DNA of 64,000 nt from an uncultured Prevotella sp. (GTDB lineage Bacteria > Bacteroidota > Bacteroidia > Bacteroidales > Bacteroidaceae): contig URRR01000008.1 in NCBI GenBank assembly GCA_900550365.1, forward strand, positions 33,460 to 97,459, given 5' to 3'. Of the stretch, positions 33,920 through 42,178 are shown one piece after another. A program made the position numbers and the translations under genes. Positions within the stretch are counted from its first letter, which is position 1; each line of letters begins with the position of its first letter. Below the pieces are notes generated by a model. That model was not told where the DNA came from. It did no database searches and saw nothing but the letters and a program-made list of their open reading frames with translations.

Positions 33920-35155
33920 ATGGCATTAATAAACGAACATTATCTGAAACTGACGAAAAACTACCTCTTTGCCGACATAGCCAAGAGGGTAAACGCCTTT
34001 AAGGTGTCGCATCCCAAGAGCAACGTCATCAGTCTGGGCATAGGCGACGTCACCCAGCCCCTGTGCCCCGCCGTAATCGAGGCTATGCACAAGGCCGTTG
34101 ACGACATGTCTACAAAAGAGAGGTTTCATGGCTACGGCCCTGAGCAGGGCTACATGTTCCTGCGCGAGGCCATTGTGAAGAACGACTTTCTGCCGCGCGG
34201 CATACATATCGACCCGAGCGAGATATTCGTCAACGACGGCGCAAAGAGCGACACGGGCAACATTGGCGAGCTGCTGCGCTGGGACAACAACTTCGGCGTT
34301 ACCGACCCGATTTATCCGGTGTACATTGACTCTAACGTGATGTGCGGCCGCGCCGGCACGCTGAAGGACGGCAAGTGGAGCAACGTGACCTACATGCCCT
34401 GCTTGGAGGAGAACAACTTCGTGCCGCAGATACCTGACCACCGCGTCGACATAATATATCTGTGCTACCCGAACAACCCCACGGGCACCGTGATAAGCCG
34501 TGACGAGCTGCGCAAGTGGGTCAACTACGCGCTGAAGAACGACACCATAATATTCTACGACGCGGCCTACGAGGCTTACATCCAGGACCCCGACATACCT
34601 CACTCTATCTATGAGATAAAGGGCGCCAGGAAGGTTGCGATAGAATTCCACAGCTACTCCAAGACGGCCGGCTTCACCGGCGTGCGCTGCGGCTACACCG
34701 TAGTGCCCAAGGAGCTGACCGCCGCCAGCATGGACGGCAGCGAGCGTTATCCGCTCAACCCCATGTGGGACCGCCGCCAGTGCACCAAGTTCAACGGCAC
34801 CAGCTACATCAGCCAGCGCGCCGCCGAGGCCATATATACGCCCGAAGGCAAGCGGCAGGTGAAGGAGACCATCGACTATTACATGGGCAACGCACGCCTC
34901 ATGCGCGAGACGCTGACAAGGCTCGGCCTGAAGGTCTACGGCGGTGAGAACGCTCCCTACCTGTGGGTTAAGACGCCCGCCGGCACGGGCAGCTGGAAGT
35001 TTTTTGAGCAGATGCTCTACGGAGCGCAGGTGGTGTGCACGCCGGGCGTGGGCTTCGGCCCCTCAGGCGAGGGCTTCGTGCGCCTCACTTCGTTCGGCGA
35101 CCGCGACGACTGCCGCGAGGCCCTGCGCAGGATAGGCGAGTGGATGATGAGATAA
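33920..35155 (+). CDS. dapL: LL-diaminopimelate aminotransferase
   Basis: A 411-residue fold-type I PLP aminotransferase that converts tetrahydrodipicolinate directly to LL-diaminopimelate with glutamate. Diagnostic blocks are KLTKNYLFADIAKRV at the N-terminus, SLGIGDVTQPL, DGAKSDTGNIGELL, CYPNNPTGTVI and the PLP-lysine segment SYSKTAGFTGVRCGY (Lys near 248). The C-terminal ends in FVRLTSFGDRDDCREAL. This variant bypasses the succinylase and acetylase routes and is typical of Bacteroidetes. It is placed between dapF and a nitrogen-related block. Confidence 0.96.
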   Translation: MALINEHYLKLTKNYLFADIAKRVNAFKVSHPKSNVISLGIGDVTQPLCPAVIEAMHKAVDDMSTKERFHGYGPEQGYMFLREAIVKNDFLPRGIHIDPSEIFVNDGAKSDTGNIGELLRWDNNFGVTDPIYPVYIDSNVMCGRAGTLKDGKWSNVTYMPCLEENNFVPQIPDHRVDIIYLCYPNNPTGTVISRDELRKWVNYALKNDTIIFYDAAYEAYIQDPDIPHSIYEIKGARKVAIEFHSYSKTAGFTGVRCGYTVVPKELTAASMDGSERYPLNPMWDRRQCTKFNGTSYISQRAAEAIYTPEGKRQVKETIDYYMGNARLMRETLTRLGLKVYGGENAPYLWVKTPAGTGSWKFFEQMLYGAQVVCTPGVGFGPSGEGFVRLTSFGDRDDCREALRRIGEWMMR

Positions 35156-35303
35156 CGGCAAGGAAAAGACATTATGTAAAGGTGAGAATCTGCAGCCCGC
35201 ATGTGGCCACTGCCCGCTGAAAGCATTCCCGGCTACCGTCACTCCTGCCACGATTATGATAACCCGAGTATTAATTTATTAAGGTAAAGAAAGGAAGGAA
35301 ACC

Positions 35304-36014
35304 ATGACAGCAAAAAGGAAAGCAGCCGTAACGGCTCTCGCACTAATGGCTACTGTAATGACGGCAAGTGCACAGGATAAGGTGGAGGCCACGGTTCAGG
35401 CCGACTTCGTGAGCCAGTATATCTGGCGCGGACAGGACTTGGGCGACATCAGTCTGCAACCTACATTGGGCGTATCGTATAAAGGTCTGGCGCTTACGGC
35501 GTGGGGCAACGTGGGCCTGTCTGATCCCGACGACACCAAGGAGTTTGACCTTACGCTGAGCTACACCGCGGGAGGATTCAACATCGGCGTGACCGACTAC
35601 TGGTTCAACTCGCCCAACGACCGCTACTTCAGCTACGCGGCGCACGAGACTTCACACGTGTTTGAGGCCAACGTGGGCTATGACTTCGGCCCCGTGGCCC
35701 TGCAGTGGTACACCAACTTCGCCGGAAACGACGGCACCGGCAAGGGCGGCGACCGTGCCTACTCGTCTTATTTCGAGGTGAGCGCCCCGTTCCGCCTGGC
35801 CGGACTCGACTGGAAGGCCACTGTAGGCGCCGTGCCTTACGCCACGAGCTTCTACGCCGAGGCTGACGGATTTGCCGTCACCAACGTGTCGCTGAGGGCA
35901 GAGAAGGAAATCCGTGTGACAAAAAGCTTCGGCATACCGCTCTTTGCAGGCATATCAGCCAATCCGAGTACGGAAAAGGCTTACCTGGTGTGCGGTTTTA
36001 CGTTGCGTCCGTAA
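35304..36014 (+). CDS. Putative outer-membrane beta-barrel (TorF-like)
   Basis: A 236-residue protein with a Sec signal peptide (cleavage near ATVMTASAQ-D). It has alternating hydrophobic/aromatic strands throughout, with VSQYIWRGQDLGDISLQPTLG at about 35-55, a segment shared by many TorF/Gcw_chp-type outer-membrane proteins, and an aromatic-rich C-terminus (LVCGFTLRP). About 10-12 strands are likely. Its start has a strong AGGAAGG ribosome site. It lies between dapL and glnN, and a similar protein is often seen beside ammonium or glutamine genes (recollection, not checked). A role in taking up small nitrogen compounds is inference. Confidence 0.75.
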   Translation: MTAKRKAAVTALALMATVMTASAQDKVEATVQADFVSQYIWRGQDLGDISLQPTLGVSYKGLALTAWGNVGLSDPDDTKEFDLTLSYTAGGFNIGVTDYWFNSPNDRYFSYAAHETSHVFEANVGYDFGPVALQWYTNFAGNDGTGKGGDRAYSSYFEVSAPFRLAGLDWKATVGAVPYATSFYAEADGFAVTNVSLRAEKEIRVTKSFGIPLFAGISANPSTEKAYLVCGFTLRP

Positions 36015-36064
36015 CAAAATGAACGATTATCAGCGTAAAATACGTCTAAAATAAAATTTAAGAG

Positions 36065-36072
36065 TATATTTG
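36065..36072 (+). promoter_or_regulatory. -7 element of glnN
   Basis: TATATTTG, an exact TAnnTTTG match. The leader it implies (about 36080-36181) contains a GC-rich, partly self-complementary stretch (36087-36165), unusual in an otherwise AT-rich leader. Confidence 0.6.
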
Positions 36073-36181
36073 CACAAAATTTAAGCAGCCACGCCCGGTC
36101 TGCGGGCCCTCCGGCCTGCCCCTTACAGCAGGAGCGCCGGGAGACCCGCCGGCCGGAAGGCCAACAAAAAAACATAAAAAG

Positions 36182-38371
36182 ATGTCAAACTTAAGATTTC
36201 AGGTTGTAGAAGAGGCGTTCAAGAAGAAGCCTCTCGAAGTAATCGCGCCGGTTGAGCGCCCGTCAGAGTATTTCGGCAAATACGTGTTCAACCGCGCCAA
36301 GATGTACAAGTACCTGCCCCCGTCGGTGTACGACAAGCTCATTGACGTTATCGACAACGGCTCGCGCCTTGACCGCTCGATAGCCGACGCCGTGGCAGCC
36401 GGCATGAAGCAGTGGGCCGAGGAGAACGGCGTAACCCACTATACGCACTGGTTCCAGCCGCTCACCGAGGGCACGGCCGAGAAGCACGACGCCTTCATAG
36501 AGCACGACGGCAAGGGCGGCATGATAGAGGAGTTCTCAGGAAAGCTGCTCGTTCAGCAGGAGCCTGACGCCAGCTCGTTCCCCAACGGCGGAATACGTAA
36601 CACCTTCGAGGCGCGCGGATACTCCGCATGGGACCCCACATCGCCCGTCTTCATCATTGACGACACCCTCTGCATCCCGACAATCTTTATCTCTTACACC
36701 GGCGAGGCGCTCGACTATAAGGCTCCGCTGCTGCGCGCCCTACACGCGGTGAACGTGGCAGCTACGGAGGTATGCCATTACTTTGACCCCAACGTGAAGA
36801 AGGTTACGAGCAACCTCGGCTGGGAGCAGGAGTACTTCCTCGTTGACGAAGGCCTCTACAGCGCCCGCCCCGACCTGATGCTGACCGGCCGCACCCTCAT
36901 GGGTCACGACTCGGCAAAGAACCAGCAGATGGACGACCACTACTTCGGAACCATTCCGGACCGCGTCCAGGCCTTCATGAAAGACCTCGAGATACAGGCC
37001 CTCGAGCTGTCAATACCGTGCAAGACGCGCCACAACGAGGTAGCGCCCAACCAGTTTGAGATAGCTCCCATATTCGAGGAGACCAACCTCGCAGTAGACC
37101 ATAACATGCTGCTGATGTCGCTCATGAAGAAGGTGGCACGCAAGCACGGCTTCCGCGTGCTGCTGCACGAGAAGCCCTTCGCCGGCATCAACGGCTCCGG
37201 CAAGCACAACAACTGGAGCCTTTCGACCGACACGGGCGTGCTGCTCCACGCTCCCGGCAAGACTCCGGAGGACAACCTGCGCTTCGTAACCTTCATCGTT
37301 GAGACCCTCATGGGCGTCTACCGCCACAACGGACTGCTCAAGGCGAGCATCATGAGCGCCACCAACGCTCACCGCCTGGGCGCCAACGAGGCTCCGCCCG
37401 CCATCATATCATCGTTCCTGGGCAAGCAGCTCAGCGAACTGCTCGACCACATCGAGCGCAGCGACAAGGACAACCTGTTCAACGTGGCAGGCAAGCAGGG
37501 CATGAAGCTCGACATACCGGAGATACCCGAGCTGCTCATTGACAACACCGACCGTAACCGCACCAGCCCCTTCGCCTTCACGGGTAACCGCTTTGAGTTC
37601 CGCGCCGTAGGCTCTGAGGCTAACTGCGCCAGCGCCATGATAGCCCTCAACACGGCCGTGGCCGAGGCCCTTACCGACTTCAAGCGCCGCGTTGACGCCC
37701 TCATAGCACAGGGACAGGACACCACCGACGCCATCATCGACGTTATCCGCGAGGACATCAAGACGTGCAAGCCGATACGCTTCGACGGCAACGGATACTC
37801 TGACGAGTGGGTGGAGGAGGCCAAGCGCCGCGGCCTTGACTGCGAGACGAGCTGCCCCGTAATCTTCGACAACTACCTGAGCGACAGCTCGGTGAAGATG
37901 TTCGAGTCGATGAACGTCATGAACCGCAAGGAGCTTGAGGCCCGCAACGAGGTGAAATGGGACACCTACACCAAGCGCATACAGATAGAGGCGCGCGTCA
38001 TGGGCGACATCACGATGAACCACATCGTGCCCGTGGCAACACACTATCAGAGCCAGCTGGCCAAGAACGTGCAGAACATGCGCCAGATATTCCCCCTGGA
38101 GAAGGCCGAGAAGCTATGCGCGCGCAACATGAAGCTCATCGAGGAGATAGCCGAGCGCACGCAGACGATAGAGACAGGCGTTGAGGAGCTTATCAACGCC
38201 CGCAAGGTGGCCAACAAGATAGAGAACGAGCGCGAGAAGGCGATAGCTTATCACGACACCGTAGAGCCCAAGATGGGCGAGATACGTTACCAGATAGACA
38301 AGCTGGAGCTTATCGTGGCAGACGAGCTGTGGACGCTGCCTAAGTATCGCGAGCTGCTCTTCATCAGATAA
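36182..38371 (+). CDS. glnN: Glutamine synthetase type III
   Basis: A 729-residue GSIII, the large dodecameric ATP-dependent enzyme that joins ammonia to glutamate. Family hallmarks are the N-terminal FGKYVFNRAKMYKYLP, THWFQPLTEGTAEKHDAF (about residues 83-100), GWEQEYFLVD near 218 (metal-binding Glu residues), the ATP-site NGSGKHNNWSLST near 340 and the NRTSPFAFTGNRFEFRAVGS block near 460. Length is typical for Bacteroidetes GSIII and much longer than GSI. It closes the nitrogen-assimilation region and has its own promoter and terminator. Confidence 0.97.
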   Translation: MSNLRFQVVEEAFKKKPLEVIAPVERPSEYFGKYVFNRAKMYKYLPPSVYDKLIDVIDNGSRLDRSIADAVAAGMKQWAEENGVTHYTHWFQPLTEGTAEKHDAFIEHDGKGGMIEEFSGKLLVQQEPDASSFPNGGIRNTFEARGYSAWDPTSPVFIIDDTLCIPTIFISYTGEALDYKAPLLRALHAVNVAATEVCHYFDPNVKKVTSNLGWEQEYFLVDEGLYSARPDLMLTGRTLMGHDSAKNQQMDDHYFGTIPDRVQAFMKDLEIQALELSIPCKTRHNEVAPNQFEIAPIFEETNLAVDHNMLLMSLMKKVARKHGFRVLLHEKPFAGINGSGKHNNWSLSTDTGVLLHAPGKTPEDNLRFVTFIVETLMGVYRHNGLLKASIMSATNAHRLGANEAPPAIISSFLGKQLSELLDHIERSDKDNLFNVAGKQGMKLDIPEIPELLIDNTDRNRTSPFAFTGNRFEFRAVGSEANCASAMIALNTAVAEALTDFKRRVDALIAQGQDTTDAIIDVIREDIKTCKPIRFDGNGYSDEWVEEAKRRGLDCETSCPVIFDNYLSDSSVKMFESMNVMNRKELEARNEVKWDTYTKRIQIEARVMGDITMNHIVPVATHYQSQLAKNVQNMRQIFPLEKAEKLCARNMKLIEEIAERTQTIETGVEELINARKVANKIENEREKAIAYHDTVEPKMGEIRYQIDKLELIVADELWTLPKYRELLFIR

Positions 38372-38466
38372 GAAGCCATACGATAATGATATATTTAAAT
38401 GCAGAACGACTTAACTTCAAAAGGAAAAAGGAAAATCCGTTTCTTTTATTGGTTGTTTAAGTTTGA

Positions 38467-38507
38467 GGCGCGGAATGGCTGCGAAGCCACTTCCGCGCAT
38501 TTTTTTG
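38467..38507 (+). terminator. Intrinsic terminator of glnN
   Basis: GGCGCGGAATGGCT pairs with AGCCACTTCCGCGC (one bulge) and is followed by a T7 run at about 38500-38506. Confidence 0.85.
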
Positions 38508-38539
38508 TTTCACCCTCACCTCAGGCGTATTATCCTCAC

Positions 38540-38640
38540 GGAGACGGCAAACGGCATGACGAAAGGCCGCCTCTTGCACGGCAAGAGGCCGTCTTTCACG
38601 CTGCAACTGACGGCCTTTCGTAACTTCTTGATAATCAGCA
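38540..38640. repeat. Paired-hairpin repeat
   Basis: An inner stem CCTCTTGC/GCAAGAGG is nested in an outer stem ACGAAAGGCCG/CGGCCTTTCGT. The 3' flank TTGATAATCAGCA is similar to flanks of the copies at 45.7 and 53.8 kb. The gap 38372-38859 holds this repeat, the glnN terminator and the lyase promoter, and no other gene is seen. Confidence 0.6.
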
Positions 38641-38790
38641 TGTAACGCGGCCGGATATAAACGCATGCCCGTACAGCCTTTATTGCAGCTTCAAATCCCG
38701 GCAGCAGCACGATAATTACGCCGCCGGACATCTTTCATAAAAAATCCTAAAAAGATAAACCATACGTTATATTTTACGTCTAAATATAAG

Positions 38791-38798
38791 TAATTTTG
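38791..38798 (+). promoter_or_regulatory. -7 element of the pectate lyase gene
   Basis: TAATTTTG, an exact match to TAnnTTTG, about 60 bp before the preferred ATG. Confidence 0.55.
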
Positions 38799-38859
38799 CG
38801 CGGAATAGCCGCATGCCGGCACCGCGCGCATGACTGAACAACTAAAAAACATCTACAAA

Positions 38860-39975
38860 ATGAACATCAGGACTATCGTTGCCGCGCTGGTATTGGCCGT
38901 CGTACTCCCCTCGGCCGCTCATGCGCAGGCCTCAGGAAAGGCCGGCGGCAAGAAGAAAGTGAAATGGACAAGCATGGCCCAGAAGCTCAGCGACAGCTTC
39001 TTCACCACGGCTGAGGCCGCACGCATCGGCGACAACCTAATCTTCTACCAGCACCCCTCGGGCGGCTGGCCTAAGAACATGCAGCTGAACGAAGAGCTTA
39101 CTGACGGCATGTGCCGGCGCGTGGACAAGATGAAGGCGGGCAAGCGCTACGCCACGATAGACAACCGCGGCACTACGACCGAGATAATTTACCTGGCACG
39201 GCTGTACCGCGCAACGAACGAAAAGAAGTACGGCGACGCCATGATGAGAGGCTTCGGTTATCTCTTTGAGGCGCAGTATGACAACGGCGGCTGGCCCCAG
39301 TTCTACCCTCTGTCGAAAGGATATTACACCCACATCACGTATAACGACGACGCGATGGTGAACGTGCTGAAGATAATGCGCGACGCGGCCAAGGGCAAGG
39401 CGCCCTTCGACATTCTGCCCGACAGCGTAAGGCAGCGTGCGCAGGCCTCGCTCGACAAGGGCGTTGAGTGCATACTGAACACCCAGGTGGTGCAGAACGG
39501 CGTGAAGACCGTATGGTGCGCCCAGCACGACGAGCTGACGCTGAAGCCTGCCAACGCGCGGGCCTTCGAGCTGGCGTCGCTCAGCGGACAGGAGAGTGAC
39601 GGCATTGTGCTCTTCCTGATGTCGCTCTCAAAGCCCTCGCAGGCCGTGAAGGACTGCATAGAGAGCGCCGTGGCGTGGTTCAGAAGGAGCATGATAACGG
39701 GCAAGCGCATAGAGCGTTTCACCAATGCCGACGGCAAGAAGGACTACCGCCTGGCTGACTGCCCGCAGGACGACGCCGACTGCAGTCCGCTGTGGGCACG
39801 CTTCTACACGCTCGACGGCAACCGCCCGTTCTTCTGCGACCGTGACGGCGTGATGCGCTTCGACATCTCTGAAATAGGCTACGAGCGCCGCAACGGCTAC
39901 AGCTGGTTCAACGACGACGGCGTGAAGGTGTTCAAGGAATACGACGAATGGAAAGCCACTAAGGGTAAGGATTAA
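38860..39975 (+). CDS. Pectate lyase, polysaccharide lyase family 10
   Basis: A 371-residue secreted PL10-type lyase with a Sec signal peptide (MNIRTIVAALVLAVVLPSAAHAQ). It cleaves polygalacturonate by beta-elimination. The all-helical toroid signatures are present: QHPSGGWPKNM near residue 64, ATIDNRGTTTEIIYLARLY near 100 and GGWPQFYPLS near 145, with THITYNDDAMVNVL following. WCAQHDELTLKPANAR and FELASLSGQESDGIVLFLM carry the calcium/catalytic Asp and Arg region. The ATG at 38860 is preferred over 38830 because it has an A-rich leader. It points to pectin use, which fits the uronate genes at 60-64 kb. Confidence 0.92.
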   Translation: MNIRTIVAALVLAVVLPSAAHAQASGKAGGKKKVKWTSMAQKLSDSFFTTAEAARIGDNLIFYQHPSGGWPKNMQLNEELTDGMCRRVDKMKAGKRYATIDNRGTTTEIIYLARLYRATNEKKYGDAMMRGFGYLFEAQYDNGGWPQFYPLSKGYYTHITYNDDAMVNVLKIMRDAAKGKAPFDILPDSVRQRAQASLDKGVECILNTQVVQNGVKTVWCAQHDELTLKPANARAFELASLSGQESDGIVLFLMSLSKPSQAVKDCIESAVAWFRRSMITGKRIERFTNADGKKDYRLADCPQDDADCSPLWARFYTLDGNRPFFCDRDGVMRFDISEIGYERRNGYSWFNDDGVKVFKEYDEWKATKGKD

Positions 39976-39999
39976 CCCCGGGCAAATAAATATCGGCAC

Positions 40000-40683
40000 A
40001 TGGAATATTTTATTTATAAGGACAAGCGGCAGCAAGGACCGTTCACCGTTGAACAGTTGGCCGCGATGGGGCTCACGTCAGACACGCTCGTGTGGCGTGA
40101 GGGCATGGGGCAGTGGACGCCCGCATGGCAGGTTGACGAGCTGAAAGCGGTCACAGGCGGCCGCCAGTCGGGCGCGGCCGCGCCTCCTCCTCCGCCCGTT
40201 GACGGCGACGCTGACCGCCCGCGGCAGGCTGACGGGCCGGCAGACAGCGCTCCGGCTGACGCCCCCGCGCATGAGAGCCGCCGGCGCCGCCGCGCCGTTA
40301 AGTGGCTGGCAGCGGCCGCAGTGGTGTTCTTCATCCTGCTGATGAGCTGCCCCAAGGCCGACGACCATTATGAGGCCGTCACGCGTGAGGTGACCGAGGC
40401 GCTCACTGATTCGGCCTCGTCGCTGTCTACCGGCATCGAGGCGTTCGACGTTATAGGCGGTGCGCTCGGCCGCGAGATAGTGACCCAGTTCGTCGGAGCA
40501 ATGGCCACGCAGGCCGTCAAGGTGGATAATTACATCATCCTGTCGGTGGGCAGGGTTGAGCACGACGGCCGCTCGCACATAGTGTCGTTAGGCATTCTCG
40601 GCCATGTGTTCACCTTCAGCAGCGCCGACCTGCGCAAGGCCGTGAAAGACAGCTCGCCCCTGCCCGACACGATGGCGCTCTGA
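40000..40683 (+). CDS. GYF_2-domain membrane-anchored protein
   Basis: The 227-residue protein starts with a GYF_2 (DUF4339) domain: YFIYKDKRQQGPFTVEQL...LVWREGMGQWTPAWQV at residues 3-45, a presumed peptide-binding module. A proline/alanine-rich linker (about 60-90) and an RRRRRAVKWLAAAAVVFFILLM membrane helix (about 95-115) follow. The remaining 110 residues form a predicted alpha/beta soluble part of unknown fold (VDNYIILSVGRVEHDGRSHIVSLGILGHVFTF). It begins 24 bp after the pectate lyase stop and is probably co-transcribed. Bacteroidetes use this domain in proteins near secretion or membrane functions. The exact role is unknown. Confidence 0.8.
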   Translation: MEYFIYKDKRQQGPFTVEQLAAMGLTSDTLVWREGMGQWTPAWQVDELKAVTGGRQSGAAAPPPPPVDGDADRPRQADGPADSAPADAPAHESRRRRRAVKWLAAAAVVFFILLMSCPKADDHYEAVTREVTEALTDSASSLSTGIEAFDVIGGALGREIVTQFVGAMATQAVKVDNYIILSVGRVEHDGRSHIVSLGILGHVFTFSSADLRKAVKDSSPLPDTMAL

Positions 40684-40732
40684 CGCCGCGCCGTAAGGCA
40701 CAAAGTAAAGAGATTTTTTCAGGACAACAATA

Positions 40733-41884
40733 ATGAAGAAAAGTTTAGTAGCACTCGCGTTCGGCACCCTCGCACTGGGCATTGCCGAATTTGTAATGAT
40801 GGGCATACTGCCCGACGTGGCCCGGAGCCTCGGTGTAAGCATACCTGACGCCGGTCACCTGATTTCAGCCTACGCCCTCGGCGTATGCTGCGGCGCCCCC
40901 ATGCTGGTTGTCGCCCATAAGTATCCGCTGAAGAACATCCTGCTCTTCCTGGCGTGCATCATCCTGCTCGGCTCTACGCTGGCCGCCCTGTCGGTAAACT
41001 ACTGGATGCTGCTGGCCTCGCGCTTCATCTCCGGTCTGCCCCACGGGGCTTACTTCGGAGTGGCCTCGATAGTGGCCGTCCGCCTGGCCGACGAGCGCCA
41101 TAAGACGGGCGCCGTGTCGATAATGGTGGCCGGCATGACCGTGGCCAACCTCTTCGGCGTGCCCCTGGCTACGGGGCTCAGCTCGCAGGTGTCGTGGCGT
41201 TTCCCCTTCATCCTGGTTATATTCGTCAGCCTGATAGTGCTGTATTATATATGGAAATGGGTGCCCGGAGTAGGCGCGCTGCCCGACAAGGGGTTCCGTC
41301 ATCAGTTCGCGTTCCTTAAGACCGGTGCCCCCTGGCTGATACTTCTGGCAACGATGTTCGCCAACGGCGGCATCTTCTGCTGGTACAGCTATATCAGTCC
41401 GTTGATGACCCAGGAGGGCGGTTTCAGCGTCGACGCGCTGCCCGCCCTGATGATAGCCGCCGGCTTCGGCATGGTGGCCGGCAATCTTATCAGCGGCCGC
41501 CTGTGTGACCGCCACCGGCCCGGCCACGTCGTGGCGTGGACCCAGTGCATAGCCATGGTGGCCCTGCTTATTATCTTCATGCTGGCAGATTTCGGCTGGC
41601 TGTCGGCCGCTCTGATGATAGTCTGCACGGGATGCCTCTTCGCCGTGAGCAGTCCGCAGCAGTTCCTCATCCTCAAATACGCTCCCGGCGGCGAGCTGCT
41701 GGGCGGCGCGAGCATACAGATGGCCTTCAACATGGGCAACGCCCTCGGCGCATTCTGCGGCGGACTGCCTATCGCCGCGGGTCTGCCGCCCCGCTATGCG
41801 GCCCTCGTCGGCGTGCCCTTCGAGCTGCTGGGACTTGCCGCCTGCCTGCTTTTCTGCCGGAAATACGAAAGAGTTAAGAGTTAG
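40733..41884 (+). CDS. MFS efflux transporter, AraJ-like
   Basis: A 383-residue major facilitator with 12 hydrophobic helices and the DHA1 pattern. Recognisable segments are LALGIAEFVMMGILPDVARSL in helix 1, AHKYPLKNILL after helix 2, ASRFISGLPHGAYFGVAS in helix 4 and a second-half GNLISGRLCDRHRP loop. The family contains the sugar/drug exporters AraJ, YdhP and chloramphenicol-resistance proteins. The natural substrate is unknown. It sits in the inner membrane and starts 49 bp after the GYF gene on the same strand. GGAGTTAAGGAG repeats begin at the stop codon. Confidence 0.9.
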   Translation: MKKSLVALAFGTLALGIAEFVMMGILPDVARSLGVSIPDAGHLISAYALGVCCGAPMLVVAHKYPLKNILLFLACIILLGSTLAALSVNYWMLLASRFISGLPHGAYFGVASIVAVRLADERHKTGAVSIMVAGMTVANLFGVPLATGLSSQVSWRFPFILVIFVSLIVLYYIWKWVPGVGALPDKGFRHQFAFLKTGAPWLILLATMFANGGIFCWYSYISPLMTQEGGFSVDALPALMIAAGFGMVAGNLISGRLCDRHRPGHVVAWTQCIAMVALLIIFMLADFGWLSAALMIVCTGCLFAVSSPQQFLILKYAPGGELLGGASIQMAFNMGNALGAFCGGLPIAAGLPPRYAALVGVPFELLGLAACLLFCRKYERVKS

Positions 41885-42160
41885 GGAGAAAGTTCTTAGG
41901 AGTTAAGGAGTTATGTAGTTAAGGAGTTAAGACATGTGCCTTTGTAGTTAAAGGTAGTTATAAGGAGTTATGGTAGTTAAAGGTCAATGGTCTTGCCGGT
42001 TGTCAGTTAATTGTTCATATCAGTCATTAACCGTAAAACCTCATGACCGTAGAGCCTCAAAACCTTAAAACCCGATAACCCCGTAACCGTAATACCATAT
42101 AACCGCAAATCAATCAAATCTCCTTGTCTGCCGGTCTGCTTGTATCTTGTCTGCTAAAAA
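41885..42160. repeat. GGAGTTAAGG, AACCTTAAAACC and CTTGTCTGC arrays
   Basis: GGAGTTAAGGAGTTATGTAG words with AAGACATGTGCC (41885-41945), AGGTAGTTA words, then CATAACCGTAAAACC-type words (42025-42110), then CAAATCTCCTTGTCTGC and CTTGTCTGC (42112-42155). The array stops 6 bp before the helicase -7 element. Confidence 0.7.
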
Positions 42161-42165
42161 ATAAT

Positions 42166-42173
42166 TACCTTTG
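42166..42173 (+). promoter_or_regulatory. -7 element of the helicase gene
   Basis: TACCTTTG, an exact TAnnTTTG match. Only five bases separate it from the GTG at 42179, so the transcript would start at or next to the start codon. Confidence 0.6.
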
Positions 42174-42178
42174 TGCCC

